Part shown: positions 42,974-51,232 of the stretch, in pieces | Numbering within the stretch: the first letter of the stretch is position 1 | How the letters are laid out: each line of letters opens with the position of its first letter | Source of the DNA: Bradyrhizobium sp. 138 | GTDB taxonomy: Bacteria; Pseudomonadota; Alphaproteobacteria; Rhizobiales; Xanthobacteraceae | Length of the DNA: 64,000 bases | Direction of reading: 5' to 3' | NCBI RefSeq assembly: GCF_023074075.1 | Contig: NZ_JADPKT010000074.1 | Span: 62,001-126,000 of the forward strand | Notes under the pieces: model-generated | The model's database searches: none | Told to the model about the DNA's origin: nothing | What the model saw: the letters and a program-made list of their open reading frames with translations, nothing else | Position numbers and translations under genes: made by a program

Positions 42974-43672
42974 ATGTCACTCAAGCTGTTCGAACTCGTC
43001 GGCACCGACGCTTCGCGCCCGTTCAGCCCGTATTGCTGGCGCACGCGGATGGCGCTGGCGCACAAGGGATTGTCGGCGGAATCGCTGCCCTGGCGCTTCA
43101 CCGAGAAGGGCGCGCTTGCGCCGCACGGCTCCGAGAAGGTGCCGGTGCTGCTGCATGACGACAAGCCGGTGGTCGATTCCTGGACGATCGCGAATTATCT
43201 CGAGGACAATTTCCCGGACCGTCCGTCGCTGTTCGGCGGCGAGGGCGGCCGCGCCATGGCGCGCATGATCAATGCATGGGGCGACATCGCCATCGTCGGC
43301 GGCATCTTTCCGCTGATCATCGCCGACATCCCGAAGAACCTCGCCGAGGTTGATGCCGCCTATTTCCGAACATCGCGCGAGGCACGCTTCGGCGGCAAGA
43401 GCCTGGAAGAGATCATGGCGAGCCGCGACACCGGCGTGGTCGGCTTCCGCAAGTCGCTCGAGGTGATGCGGCAGGCCTTGAAGAAGCAGTCTTATCTCGG
43501 CGGCGAGGCGCCGAACTACGCCGACTACATCGTGTTCGGCGGTTTCCAATGGGCGCGCGTGGTGAGCCCGTTCAAGCTGCTGGAAGCGGACGATCCGGTC
43601 TATGCCTGGCGCGAAAAACTGCTCGACGCGTTCGACGGCATGGCGAGAAGGTCGCCGGGATTTGCGGTGTAG
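42974..43672 (+). CDS. Glutathione S-transferase family protein
   Basis: 232 residues from the ATG at 42974. The thioredoxin-like N-terminal domain has SPYCWRTRMALAHKGL and the glutathione-site VPVLLHDDKPVVDSWTIANYLE; a helical C-terminal domain ends ADYIVFGGFQWARVVSPFK. The Cys-containing active-site segment (SPYC) suggests an omega or beta-like type. The substrate is unknown. The next element, a family B repeat, follows six bases after the stop. Confidence 0.86.
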   Translation: MSLKLFELVGTDASRPFSPYCWRTRMALAHKGLSAESLPWRFTEKGALAPHGSEKVPVLLHDDKPVVDSWTIANYLEDNFPDRPSLFGGEGGRAMARMINAWGDIAIVGGIFPLIIADIPKNLAEVDAAYFRTSREARFGGKSLEEIMASRDTGVVGFRKSLEVMRQALKKQSYLGGEAPNYADYIVFGGFQWARVVSPFKLLEADDPVYAWREKLLDAFDGMARRSPGFAV

Positions 43673-43677
43673 ACTTC

Positions 43678-43767
43678 GTAGGGTGGGCAAAGGCGCAAAG
43701 CGCCGTGCCCACGTCTTCCCGCACACGCAAATGAAAATGGTGGGCACGCGCGCTTTGCCCACCCTAC
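43678..43767. repeat. Family B repeat element overlapping the CWC gene end
   Basis: GTAGGGTGGGCAAAGGCGC through GCGCTTTGCCCACCCTAC. The minus-strand CWC-protein gene ends within it: its TAG stop is the complement of 43764-43766. The GST stop lies six bases before the element. Confidence 0.87.
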
Positions 43768-43961
43768 GATACTGCCGCCTTCGCCGCCTTGCGCAAGCAT
43801 TCCCGACACAGGCAATCCTCGCCCTTGACCGGCATTGGCAACTTTGCCGTTTCCTCCGCGCACCAGCAGCTGCCCGAGAGATCGCAGCCGAACTCGGTGC
43901 CGCAGCGGGAGCAGGCGAGGCGGCGTGGTTCCTGCGATGGGGATTCTTGCGGATTTGTCAT
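43764..43961 (-). CDS. Cysteine-rich CWC family protein
   Basis: 65 residues. The eponymous Cys-Trp-Cys occurs in LSGSCWCAEE, with further pairs ACSRCGTEFGCDL and DCLCRECLR, giving eight cysteines probably binding zinc. The family is small and uncharacterised. The gene's stop codon is embedded in a family B repeat, so the final residues (AAVS) are set by the repeat boundary. Confidence 0.8.
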   Translation of the reverse strand: MTNPQESPSQEPRRLACSRCGTEFGCDLSGSCWCAEETAKLPMPVKGEDCLCRECLRKAAKAAVS

Positions 43962-44075
43962 GATTTACGTCGAAGCTTCGCCGTGATTTTCATGTCGGGT
44001 TCATCGCTCATTGCGGTATATTAGGCGTCGCGCGCGGACTCGGAAAGCGGCTCCCGCCACGCGAAGGACAAATCG

Positions 44076-45623
44076 ATGGCCCGCGATTCGCAAGCCGCGC
44101 TCGTCGCGCTCAACCGTTTTGGCTTCGGTGCCCGCGGCGGCGCCTCGGGCGATTTGATCAACGCAGCCTCCGATCCGCGCGGCTTCGTGAAGGCGGAGCT
44201 CGCGCGTGCGAGCGGCGTGCTGCTGGAGGCGCCCGGTCTGCAGTCGACGCAGCAACTCGGCCAGGCCGTGTTCGCCTATCAGGATCAGGTCAAGCAGGCG
44301 CGCGAGGCGGCGAAGGCCACAGCGCCCGCCGAGACGCCGGCGCCGGCTGAACCGAAGCCCGTCCTCCGCCGCAATCTCTCGCTGAACATGGCGGCGACCG
44401 AGATCGCCGGCCAGACGACCGATACGAAACCGGCCGACAATGCATCGAAGCCCGAGACCATGCAGCCGGGGGCTGCGGCGCCTGCCGCAAAGCCCGCGCC
44501 GCAGCCGCTCAACGTGATTCAAAAGACCTTCCGCGCCGAGGCGCTGGCGCGGTTGCAGCGCGCGACCCTTGCCGCGTGCGGCTTCACCGAACGTCTCGTC
44601 GTGTTCTGGTCCAACCATTTCTGCATCTCCGCGAGCAAGGGCGAACTGGCGCGGATCTGGGCCGGCGCGTTCGAGCGCGAGGCGATCAGGCCGCACGTGC
44701 TCGGGCGCTTCGCCGACATGCTCCGGGCCGTCGAGCAGCATCCGGCCATGCTGTTCTTCCTCGACAACCAGCAATCGCTCGGCCCGGACTCGCGCGCAGG
44801 CCAGAACCGCAAGCGCGGTCTGAACGAGAATCTCGCGCGCGAGATCATGGAGCTGCATACGCTCGGCGTCGGCGGCGGCTATACGCAGGACGACGTCACC
44901 TCGCTCGCGCGCATCATCACCGGCTGGACCTTTGCGGGCCGGCAAGGGCAGCTCGGGCCCCCCGGCTCCTTCGTGTTCAACACCAATGCGCACCAGCCCG
45001 GTCCGCACATGCTGCTCGGCAAGAGCTATGAGCCGACGGGGCTCGCGCAGGGCGAGGCTGCGCTCGCCGACATCGCGCGGCATCCCTCGACCGCGAATTT
45101 CATCGCCACCAAATTCGCCCGCCACTTCGTCGCCGACGATCCGCCGCCGGCGCTGGTTGCGCGCTTGCGCGACGTCTTCATCAAGACCGAGGGCGATCTC
45201 AAGGCGCTTGCGACCGTGCTGGTCGATTCCGATGAAGCGTGGCAAGCGCCGCTGACCAAGATGCGCAGCCCTTACGATTTTCTCGTCGCGAGCGGCCGGC
45301 TGCTGGCGCGCGTGCCGGAGGATCCCGGCGCCTATCTGAACAACCTCAACCTGCTGGGCCAGCCGCTATGGTCGCCGGCCGGGCCGAACGGTTTCCCGGA
45401 TACCAGCGCCGCCTGGGCCGCGCCTGAGGGCATGAAGCTCAGGCTCGATATCGCTGCGCAGATCGGCGCACGGCTCGGCAACAACATCGATCCGCTCGAT
45501 CTCCTGGAATTTGCGGCGGCCGATGCGGCCTCCATCGAAACGCGCAAAGCCGTCGAGCGCGCAGAGTCGCGCCCGCAGGCGCTGGCGCTGCTCTTGATGT
45601 CGCCGGAAATGCAGAGGAGATGA
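44076..45623 (+). CDS. DUF1800 family protein
   Basis: 515 residues. The family opening ALVALNRFGFGARGG is present, followed by an Ala/Pro-rich insertion (about 75-145), then the conserved FWSNHFCISASKGE, NENLAREIMELHTLGVGGGYTQDDV, RIITGWTF and LPTS-like C-terminal blocks (GQPLWSPAGPNGFPDTSAAW). DUF1800 genes are almost always beside a DUF1501 gene, as here. No signal peptide is obvious. Function is unknown. AAGGA precedes the ATG. Confidence 0.9.
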   Translation: MARDSQAALVALNRFGFGARGGASGDLINAASDPRGFVKAELARASGVLLEAPGLQSTQQLGQAVFAYQDQVKQAREAAKATAPAETPAPAEPKPVLRRNLSLNMAATEIAGQTTDTKPADNASKPETMQPGAAAPAAKPAPQPLNVIQKTFRAEALARLQRATLAACGFTERLVVFWSNHFCISASKGELARIWAGAFEREAIRPHVLGRFADMLRAVEQHPAMLFFLDNQQSLGPDSRAGQNRKRGLNENLAREIMELHTLGVGGGYTQDDVTSLARIITGWTFAGRQGQLGPPGSFVFNTNAHQPGPHMLLGKSYEPTGLAQGEAALADIARHPSTANFIATKFARHFVADDPPPALVARLRDVFIKTEGDLKALATVLVDSDEAWQAPLTKMRSPYDFLVASGRLLARVPEDPGAYLNNLNLLGQPLWSPAGPNGFPDTSAAWAAPEGMKLRLDIAAQIGARLGNNIDPLDLLEFAAADAASIETRKAVERAESRPQALALLLMSPEMQRR

Positions 45624-45625
45624 TC

Positions 45626-46843
45626 ATGACCGACTGCATCGAGAACCGGCTCCTCACCTCGCGCCGCAGTCTCCTGCTCGGCGGCGCCTCGTTCGCTGCC
45701 TGGGCTTACTTGCCGAAGTTCGCGCGCGCAGCCGATGGGCACGATCCCCGGCTGATCGTGGTGATCCTGCGCGGCGCGCTCGACGGGCTTTCGACCGTCG
45801 CGCCGCTCGGCGACCCTGACTATGCCGGCCTGCACGGCTCGATCGCGCTCGCCGCGGAGGGCGCCCATCCCGCGATCATGCTCGATTCCTTTTTCGCGCT
45901 GCATCCGGCGATGCCGGAATTTGCGCGCATGTACCGCGACAAGCATGCCGCCGTGGTCCATGCGGTGGCGACGCCCTATCGTGACCGCTCGCATTTCGAC
46001 GGTCAGGACGTGCTCGAAAGCGGCCATGCCGGCCCGGGCCGCGTCCAATCCGGTTGGCTCAACCGCGCGCTGGAGGCGCTGCCGCGCGGCGAGCGGGTAT
46101 CGAGCGGGCTGGCGGTCGGACCCACCACGCCGCTGGTGCTGCGCGGCAATGCGCCGACGGTCGGCTGGGCGCCGGTCGCGCTGCCCCAGGCTGACGATGA
46201 CACCGCGATGCGCCTCGTCGATCTCTACCGTCACCGCGATCCCGCGTTGGCCATGGCGCTGTCGCAAGGCCTGCAGCTCGACAAGGCCGCGAGCGGCGAC
46301 GACATGAAACGCAAGCCGGGTAATGCCGTCGCGCAGATGCGCCAGGTGGCGCGTGGCGCGGCCAAGCTGATGGCGGCGGACGACGGCCCGCGCATTGCCG
46401 CACTCGCTTTCGACGGCTGGGACACCCATGCCAATGAAGGCGGCCCGATCGGTCGTCTCGCCTTCCTGCTCGGCGGGCTCGACGGCGCGCTCGCCGAATT
46501 CGAAAGCGGCTTGGGCGATCGCTGGCGCGACACCGTCGTCGTCGTCGCCACCGAATTCGGCCGCACCGCGCGCATCAACGGCACCGACGGCACCGATCAC
46601 GGCACCGGCACGATCGCGCTGCTCGCCGGCGGCGCCGTGAAGGGCGGTCGCGTCATCTCCGACTGGCCGGGTCTCAAGCTCGCCAGCCTCCATGAAGGCC
46701 GCGACCTCAAGCCCACGACCGATCTGCGCTCCGTGATCAAGGGCGTGCTGCAGGACCAATTCGGCCTGTCCGATCGCGTGCTGGCGGAAATGGTGTTCCC
46801 GGACAGTGCGGCAGCACGGCCGATGAAGGGACTGGTTGCTTAG
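45626..46843 (+). CDS. DUF1501 family protein with Tat signal
   Basis: 405 residues from the ATG at 45626, six bases after AGAGGAG; the ATG at 45620 has no room for the ribosome-binding site. The start carries SRRSLLLGGASFAAWAYL, a twin-arginine signal, so the protein is exported folded. The family core shows RLIVVILRGALDGLSTV, GWDTHANEGG and VVVATEFGRTARINGTDGTD, an alkaline-phosphatase-superfamily relationship. It follows the DUF1800 gene immediately. The pair's role is unknown. Confidence 0.9.
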   Translation: MTDCIENRLLTSRRSLLLGGASFAAWAYLPKFARAADGHDPRLIVVILRGALDGLSTVAPLGDPDYAGLHGSIALAAEGAHPAIMLDSFFALHPAMPEFARMYRDKHAAVVHAVATPYRDRSHFDGQDVLESGHAGPGRVQSGWLNRALEALPRGERVSSGLAVGPTTPLVLRGNAPTVGWAPVALPQADDDTAMRLVDLYRHRDPALAMALSQGLQLDKAASGDDMKRKPGNAVAQMRQVARGAAKLMAADDGPRIAALAFDGWDTHANEGGPIGRLAFLLGGLDGALAEFESGLGDRWRDTVVVVATEFGRTARINGTDGTDHGTGTIALLAGGAVKGGRVISDWPGLKLASLHEGRDLKPTTDLRSVIKGVLQDQFGLSDRVLAEMVFPDSAAARPMKGLVA

Positions 46844-46846
46844 GCT

Positions 46847-46963
46847 GTCATTCCAGGGCGCGCGGAGCGCGAACTATGATGCGCAATTGCGCATCCATTC
46901 ATCGACTAGTTCCGTGGAAAGATGGATTCCGGGCCCGCGCCTTGTAGCGCGTCCCGGAATGAC
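46847..46963. repeat. GTCATTCC/GGAATGAC intergenic repeat
   Basis: GTCATTCCAGGGCGCGCGGA to GCGTCCCGGAATGAC, enclosing GATGCGCAATTGCGCATC, a perfect dyad. It parallels the copy at 19270-19382. Confidence 0.78.
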
Positions 46964-46998
46964 GAAATATTTGCCTGAACTCCAGGAGAACCACGCCC

Positions 46999-47322
46999 AT
47001 GTACATCGCCATGAACCGCTTCCGCGTCGCCAAAGGCTCCGAGGCCGCCTTCGAGCAGGTCTGGCTTTCGCGCGACACCCATCTCGACAAGGTGCCGGGC
47101 TTCGTCGAATTCCATCTGCTGCGCGGGCCGGAAGCCGAGGACCACACGCTGTACGCATCGCACACGGTCTGGGCGAACCATGCGGCGTTCGAGGCCTGGA
47201 CCAAGTCGGAAGCATTTCGGGCGGCGCATCACCGGGCCGGCGACAACAAGCCGCTCTATCTCGGCCATCCCCAGTTCGAAGGTTTTGAGGTGATGCAGAC
47301 GGTCGGACGCGGCGCGAAGTAG
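46999..47322 (+). CDS. IsdG-like antibiotic biosynthesis monooxygenase (heme-degrading type)
   Basis: 107 residues, single ABM (dimeric ferredoxin-like) domain. The catalytic triad of IsdG-type heme oxygenases is at the expected places: N6 (MYIAMNRF), W67 (FEAWTKSEAF) and H77 (RAAHHRAG). Enzymes of this type in Bradyrhizobium release iron from heme. No heme-uptake gene is nearby, so it stands as an orphan. AGGAGA lies 10 bases before the ATG. Confidence 0.83.
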   Translation: MYIAMNRFRVAKGSEAAFEQVWLSRDTHLDKVPGFVEFHLLRGPEAEDHTLYASHTVWANHAAFEAWTKSEAFRAAHHRAGDNKPLYLGHPQFEGFEVMQTVGRGAK

Positions 47323-47338
47323 CGCCGCGCCTCGCACA

Positions 47339-48280
47339 TCAGCCCAGAGTGATCTTGTCGATCTCCGCCATCTCCTCCGCGCTGAGCTTCCAGGCGATCG
47401 CCTTGACGTTTTCCTCGATCTGCTCGACGCGCGTGGCGCCGGCGATCACGCTCGACACCTGCGGTCGCGCGGCGAGCCAGGAGAAGGCGAGCTCGAGCAT
47501 GCTGTGGCCACGCGCCCTCGCAAAGGCCTGGAGCTTCTCGACGATGTCCTCGTTGCGCGGCGTGACGTAGCGGTCGCGCAGCCGCGGCACCTTGCCGAAG
47601 CGGGTATCATCAGGCGCGGCCTCGCCCTTCCGGTACTTGCCGGTCAAAAGGCCGCTGGCGAGCGGGAAGAACGGCAGCAGGCCGAGCTTGTATTCCGCTG
47701 CCGCCGGCAGCAGATCCTTCTCGATGTCGCGCACCAGGAGGCTGTATTCATCCTGGCATGAGACGAAGCGGCTGACGTTCATCGCGCGCGCGGTGAACTC
47801 GGCTTCTGCGATGCGCCAGGCCGGGAAGTTGGAATTGCCGATGTAGCGCACCTTACCCTGCCGGACGAGATCGTCGAGCGCGCGCAGGCTCTCCTCGATC
47901 GGCGTCAGCGAGTCATAGTCGTGCTGCTGGTAGAGATCGATGTAATCGGTCTTGAGCCGCTTCAGGCTGGCCTCGACCGCCGCCATGATGTAGCGGCGCG
48001 AGGCGCCCTGCTTGGTGCCGTCCTCCGCCATCGGCTTGGAATATTTGGTCGCCAGGACGATGTCCTTGCGGCGATCGCTCAGGACAGTGCCGAGCACATT
48101 TTCCGAGCCGCCCATGTTCGAATAGATGTCGGCGGTGTCGAACAGGGTGATGCCGAGATCGAGTGCGCGATGGATCACCTTGCGCGAGGTCTCCAGATCC
48201 GTGCGCTGGCCGAAATTGTTGCAGCCGAGCCCGACCGCAGACACGCGAAGGCCGGAGGCGCCGAGATGGCGAATTTCCAT
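47339..48280 (-). CDS. Aldo/keto reductase
   Basis: 313 residues from the ATG at 48280. The (beta/alpha)8 NADPH-dependent fold is marked by GLRVSAVGLGCNNFG, the catalytic Asp/Tyr region FDTADIYSNMGGSENVLG, Lys in VLATKYSK, and the His segment IDLYQQHDYDS. The C-terminal SSVIAGATRVEQIEENV is the nucleotide-binding end. It resembles members acting on aldehydes and sugars; the substrate is unknown. Confidence 0.92.
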   Translation of the reverse strand: MEIRHLGASGLRVSAVGLGCNNFGQRTDLETSRKVIHRALDLGITLFDTADIYSNMGGSENVLGTVLSDRRKDIVLATKYSKPMAEDGTKQGASRRYIMAAVEASLKRLKTDYIDLYQQHDYDSLTPIEESLRALDDLVRQGKVRYIGNSNFPAWRIAEAEFTARAMNVSRFVSCQDEYSLLVRDIEKDLLPAAAEYKLGLLPFFPLASGLLTGKYRKGEAAPDDTRFGKVPRLRDRYVTPRNEDIVEKLQAFARARGHSMLELAFSWLAARPQVSSVIAGATRVEQIEENVKAIAWKLSAEEMAEIDKITLG

Positions 48281-48378
48281 GGGAGACCCTGTCAGAGATG
48301 AGCAGCCACTCATTCTGACTACCGTGCGCCGCCCCAGCAAGGCGCTGGCCGCGCTGCTGCCATGCCGGCAAGGCGGAC

Positions 48379-48422
48379 AAAAAAATGCGGCCCCTGTCAG
48401 ACGCGGCGACTGACGGGGACCG
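48379..48422 (-). terminator. Intrinsic terminator downstream of the acetyltransferase gene
   Basis: On the minus strand a hairpin (CCCCGTCAG with CTGACAGGGG, one bulge, at about 48390-48420) is followed by GCATTTTTTT. It lies about 110 bases after the acetyltransferase stop and before the aldo/keto reductase gene. Confidence 0.6.
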
Positions 48423-48534
48423 CTTTGGGGCGCTTGATCGGTGACGGGGGGCCAGATCAGACGCAGGTGCAGCGTAGCCGTGCTATGTTACGCGCGGGTG
48501 ACAGCGGGAGTTATCCACAGGGTGCGCGCAGCGA

Positions 48535-48990
48535 TCAGAACAGCTTGCGATAGACGATGAAGCCGGAGCGCTCGGCGACCTTGTCGTACAGGCGCTGCGC
48601 CGTGAGATTGGTCTCGTGCGTCTGCCAATAGACGCGTGGCGATCCCGCCAGTTTCGCCCGCTCATAAACGCCGTGAATCAGCGCCGAGGCGACGCCCTTG
48701 CCGCGCGCGGCCTCGAGCGTGAACAGGTCCTGCAGATAGCAGGACGGCTCGATCGCGGTGGTGCTGCGATGAAACAGATAGTTCGTCATGCCGAGCAGCT
48801 TGCCGTCGCTCTCGGCGACCAGCCCATGCACCGGCTCATAGGCGTCGAAGAACCGCTGCCACGTTACCTTCGTGATCTCGGGAGCGAGCGCGGTCGGGCC
48901 GGAGCGGCCGTAGAAGGCGTTGTAGCCGTCCCACAGCGGCAGCCATTGATCGTAGTCCTGCTGAGTGACGGAGCGAATGGTGAGCGACAT
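48535..48990 (-). CDS. GNAT-family N-acetyltransferase
   Basis: 151 residues. The acetyl-CoA motif A is DLFTLEAARGKGVASALIHG, with the pyrophosphate-binding R/K-G-x-G-x-A pattern, and the closing strand/helix is VYWQTHETNLTAQRLYDKVA. The N-terminus (TIRSVTQQDYDQWLPLWDGY) resembles acetyltransferases of small-molecule amines. The substrate is unknown. A perfect DnaA-box-like sequence lies just beyond the stop (48511-48519). Confidence 0.88.
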   Translation of the reverse strand: MSLTIRSVTQQDYDQWLPLWDGYNAFYGRSGPTALAPEITKVTWQRFFDAYEPVHGLVAESDGKLLGMTNYLFHRSTTAIEPSCYLQDLFTLEAARGKGVASALIHGVYERAKLAGSPRVYWQTHETNLTAQRLYDKVAERSGFIVYRKLF

Positions 48991-49074
48991 CTGGATTTCC
49001 GCGATCTTGGGGGCAGGACGAAGTGATGTCCTTCATACGTGATGATCGCACTGCCGATCAATCGCGCCGTTGCA

Positions 49075-49887
49075 TCACTCCGCGACGCGCAAATAGCGGA
49101 TCAGCTTGCGGCCCGTGGGATCGCGCAGCGAGCGGTAGTAGTCGGCGCGCGCCGGCGCGTCGGTGTGGCGCACGAGGTCGGTCACCGGCGTGTAGCTCAG
49201 CATGCGGCCGCCGTCGGGCAGGGCAGTGCAGACGAAGCGCAGCACCTCGCCGTTGCGCAAGGCGATGTTGATCGGCGTGGCATCGCCGATCCGCACCATC
49301 TCCATGCGCTGCGCGATGAAGGTGCCGAGCTCGTCCTCGGGCAGCTCGAACGCGCCGGTGTCGCGGCTGTGATACATCAGCGCAATGAAGGGCGGCTTGC
49401 CGTCGGCGATCTCGTCCGGCACCGCAAAGTAATCGCGGAACGCGCGGTTGATGAACTCGGCCCGCGTCTCGACATCGAGCAGCACGATGCCGATATCGAC
49501 CCGGTCGAGCGCGGCCGACAGCCGCGCGGCGGTGGCGTGGCTTCGGCGCTCAGCCGCGAACGTGCCGAGCAGCCGCTGGCGCATCAGGCCGGTGATGCCG
49601 GCGGTGCCGGCAGCCGTGATCGCCAGCAGACCGAGCTGGACCAGATCGGCGGTCGTAGAGCCGGAAATGCCATAGCGGTTGAGAAGGAGCAATGCCGCAC
49701 CGATCACCGCGACGGCTGCGCTGGTGATGGCGGAGGCGAGACCCGACAATGCGCCGGCAAGCGCCACGATGCCGACGAGCAACGGCGCGGGGGAGGGAGT
49801 GGGGATAAAGCGATCGAAGAGCATCGCCAGCAGCAGGGTTGCTGCCGTCAGCACCGGACCGGAGATCGCACGCCATCCGAACCGCAT
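49075..49887 (-). CDS. Membrane-anchored PAS-domain protein
   Basis: 270 residues. Four hydrophobic segments in residues 10-105 (AISGPVLTAATLLLAMLFD, LLVGIVALAGALSG and two more) resemble the DUF4118-type membrane input region of sensor kinases. A PAS-like domain follows (SAALDRVDIGIVLLDVETRA, FINRAFRDYFAVPDEIADGK). No kinase or cyclase output domain follows, so it may be a sensor stub acting through protein contacts. The C-terminal part (FVCTALPDGGRMLSYTPVTD) completes the PAS fold. Confidence 0.8.
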   Translation of the reverse strand: MRFGWRAISGPVLTAATLLLAMLFDRFIPTPSPAPLLVGIVALAGALSGLASAITSAAVAVIGAALLLLNRYGISGSTTADLVQLGLLAITAAGTAGITGLMRQRLLGTFAAERRSHATAARLSAALDRVDIGIVLLDVETRAEFINRAFRDYFAVPDEIADGKPPFIALMYHSRDTGAFELPEDELGTFIAQRMEMVRIGDATPINIALRNGEVLRFVCTALPDGGRMLSYTPVTDLVRHTDAPARADYYRSLRDPTGRKLIRYLRVAE

Positions 49888-50013
49888 GGACCAGTCTCGC
49901 TCCTCCCGAACGAATAAGACCGCAACTCTGACTGATCGTTGCGCCAGTGCGATGCATTTCGTGCGGTGTGCTTAAGGCACGCTTGCTGGCAAGCGTAAGG
50001 CTTTCGGATGATT

Positions 50014-50172
50014 TTAAACCAGGTGCGCGTGCTTGAGGGGCTGTTGCAGCGCGGGCGCATTCAGCGTCGACGTTCCCGGGCCCTTGCGGGTGCCGACGAC
50101 AATCAACAGCGATGCCGCGACCAGGATGGCCGCAGTCAGTGTGATTGCAACGACTACCACAGGTGATTTCAT
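50014..50172 (-). CDS. Tiny membrane protein (52 aa)
   Basis: From ATG at 50172: MKSPVVVVAITLTAAILVAA continuing into LLIVVGTRKG, one long hydrophobic helix after a Lys, then a polar tail (TSTLNAPALQQPLKHAHLV). GGGA lies six bases before the ATG. It is followed upstream by a second tiny membrane-protein gene. Unknown function. Confidence 0.62.
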   Translation of the reverse strand: MKSPVVVVAITLTAAILVAASLLIVVGTRKGPGTSTLNAPALQQPLKHAHLV

Positions 50173-50245
50173 CGACGTCCCGCTGCGATCCCGGTCGGCC
50201 CGGGCCATGCTTCGACTTGAAGGCTGGACCTGGATGAAACGGGAA

Positions 50246-50422
50246 TCAGACCGGCAGGCCCATCGCCATGGTCGCCTTGGTCGACAGCACCGTCAGGGTG
50301 ACGATCAGGCACAGCGAGAGCGCGGCGACGGCGAGCGAGGCCGCAACCGCGCTGGTCAGTCGGGAAGACGCGACGGTAGCGGGATGGCCCTGAAAGCCTG
50401 CCGTGCCGGACGCCCGTATCAT
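50246..50422 (-). CDS. Tiny membrane protein (58 aa)
   Basis: From ATG at 50422 to TGA at 50246. The first 20 residues are polar (MIRASGTAGFQGHPATVASS), then a hydrophobic helix (about 24-46, SAVAASLAVAALSLCLIVTL) and a short end (TKATMAMGLPV). The open frame, high-G+C codon pattern and the neighbouring tiny membrane gene 73 bases downstream in the same direction support it, but no SD sequence stands out. Confidence 0.5.
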   Translation of the reverse strand: MIRASGTAGFQGHPATVASSRLTSAVAASLAVAALSLCLIVTLTVLSTKATMAMGLPV

Positions 50423-50581
50423 TGTCTAAATCCCTCAACACGCGAGCGAATCACCCGCGACTTTCCACAATTTCCCAGTTTCAACCGGCAACATTGCGGC
50501 GGCTATCGCGCTGAAAATGGCCAGATTGCGGCAAATATTACCTTTATGCCCGCTATTCCCCAGAGCAGGGGCGGGGCACCG

Positions 50582-51232
50582 TCATGCGCCGGCCGCGATA
50601 CTGGCGGGATCGTCGATGTCGGCCGGCCGCCAGTCCATCGACACGAAGCCGGGAGCGGCTTCCACCCGCTTCAGCCAGCCCCGGATCGCAGGAAAGGCCT
50701 CGAGGTCAAAGTCGCAGCGTTCGGCCAAATGGGTGTAGCCGTACAGCGCGATGTCGGCGACCGTGAGCTGGCGCGCGGCGAAATAGGCGTTGGTCTTGAG
50801 GTGGTTCTCCATCACCTGGAGCGCGCCATAGCCGCGCTCCATCCAGTCTTCCAGCGAATGGGTCTGCAGGTCGCGGCCGCCCTTGACCAGCGATAGCCAG
50901 AAATAGGCGGCGCCGATGTTCGGTTCGAGCGCGTGCTGCTCGAAGAACATCCATTGCAGCGCCTCGGCACGGTCGATGCGGTTCTCGGGCGCAAGCGGGG
51001 TGCCGACGGCGACGTACCAGAGGATGGCGTTGGACTCGGCGAGATAACGGTCGTCGCCGACCTCGAGCAACGGCACCTGTCCCGATGGGTTCTTGGTCAG
51101 AAAGTCCGGCGTGCGGCTCTCGCCGCGCAGAATGTCCACCTCGATCGCCTCGTAAGGCAGGTTGAGCAGCGCCAGTGCAAGGCGGACCTTGTAGCTGTTG
51201 CCCGAGCGTTGCATCGAATAGAGCTTGTACAT
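50582..51232 (-). CDS. Glutathione S-transferase family protein
   Basis: 216 residues. N-terminal thioredoxin fold begins YKLYSMQRSGNSYKVRLALA, with NPSGQVPLLEV and the glutathione gamma-glutamyl site YLAESNAILWY; the C-terminal domain has TVADIALYGYTHLAERCDFD. Ser in RSGNSYK is the likely active-site hydroxyl. It is unrelated in position and sequence detail to the GST at 42974. The substrate is unknown. Confidence 0.88.
   Translation of the reverse strand: MYKLYSMQRSGNSYKVRLALALLNLPYEAIEVDILRGESRTPDFLTKNPSGQVPLLEVGDDRYLAESNAILWYVAVGTPLAPENRIDRAEALQWMFFEQHALEPNIGAAYFWLSLVKGGRDLQTHSLEDWMERGYGALQVMENHLKTNAYFAARQLTVADIALYGYTHLAERCDFDLEAFPAIRGWLKRVEAAPGFVSMDWRPADIDDPASIAAGA

Noticed and set aside
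48391..48420. Inverted repeat as a plus-strand terminator
   Set aside because: On the plus strand the A-run precedes the hairpin; the T-run exists only on the minus strand, so it was assigned there.
48511..48519. TTATCCACA, a perfect DnaA-box match
   Set aside because: It is a single site without further boxes, an AT-rich unwinding element or origin-type genes nearby; one 9-mer match is expected by chance in 64 kb.
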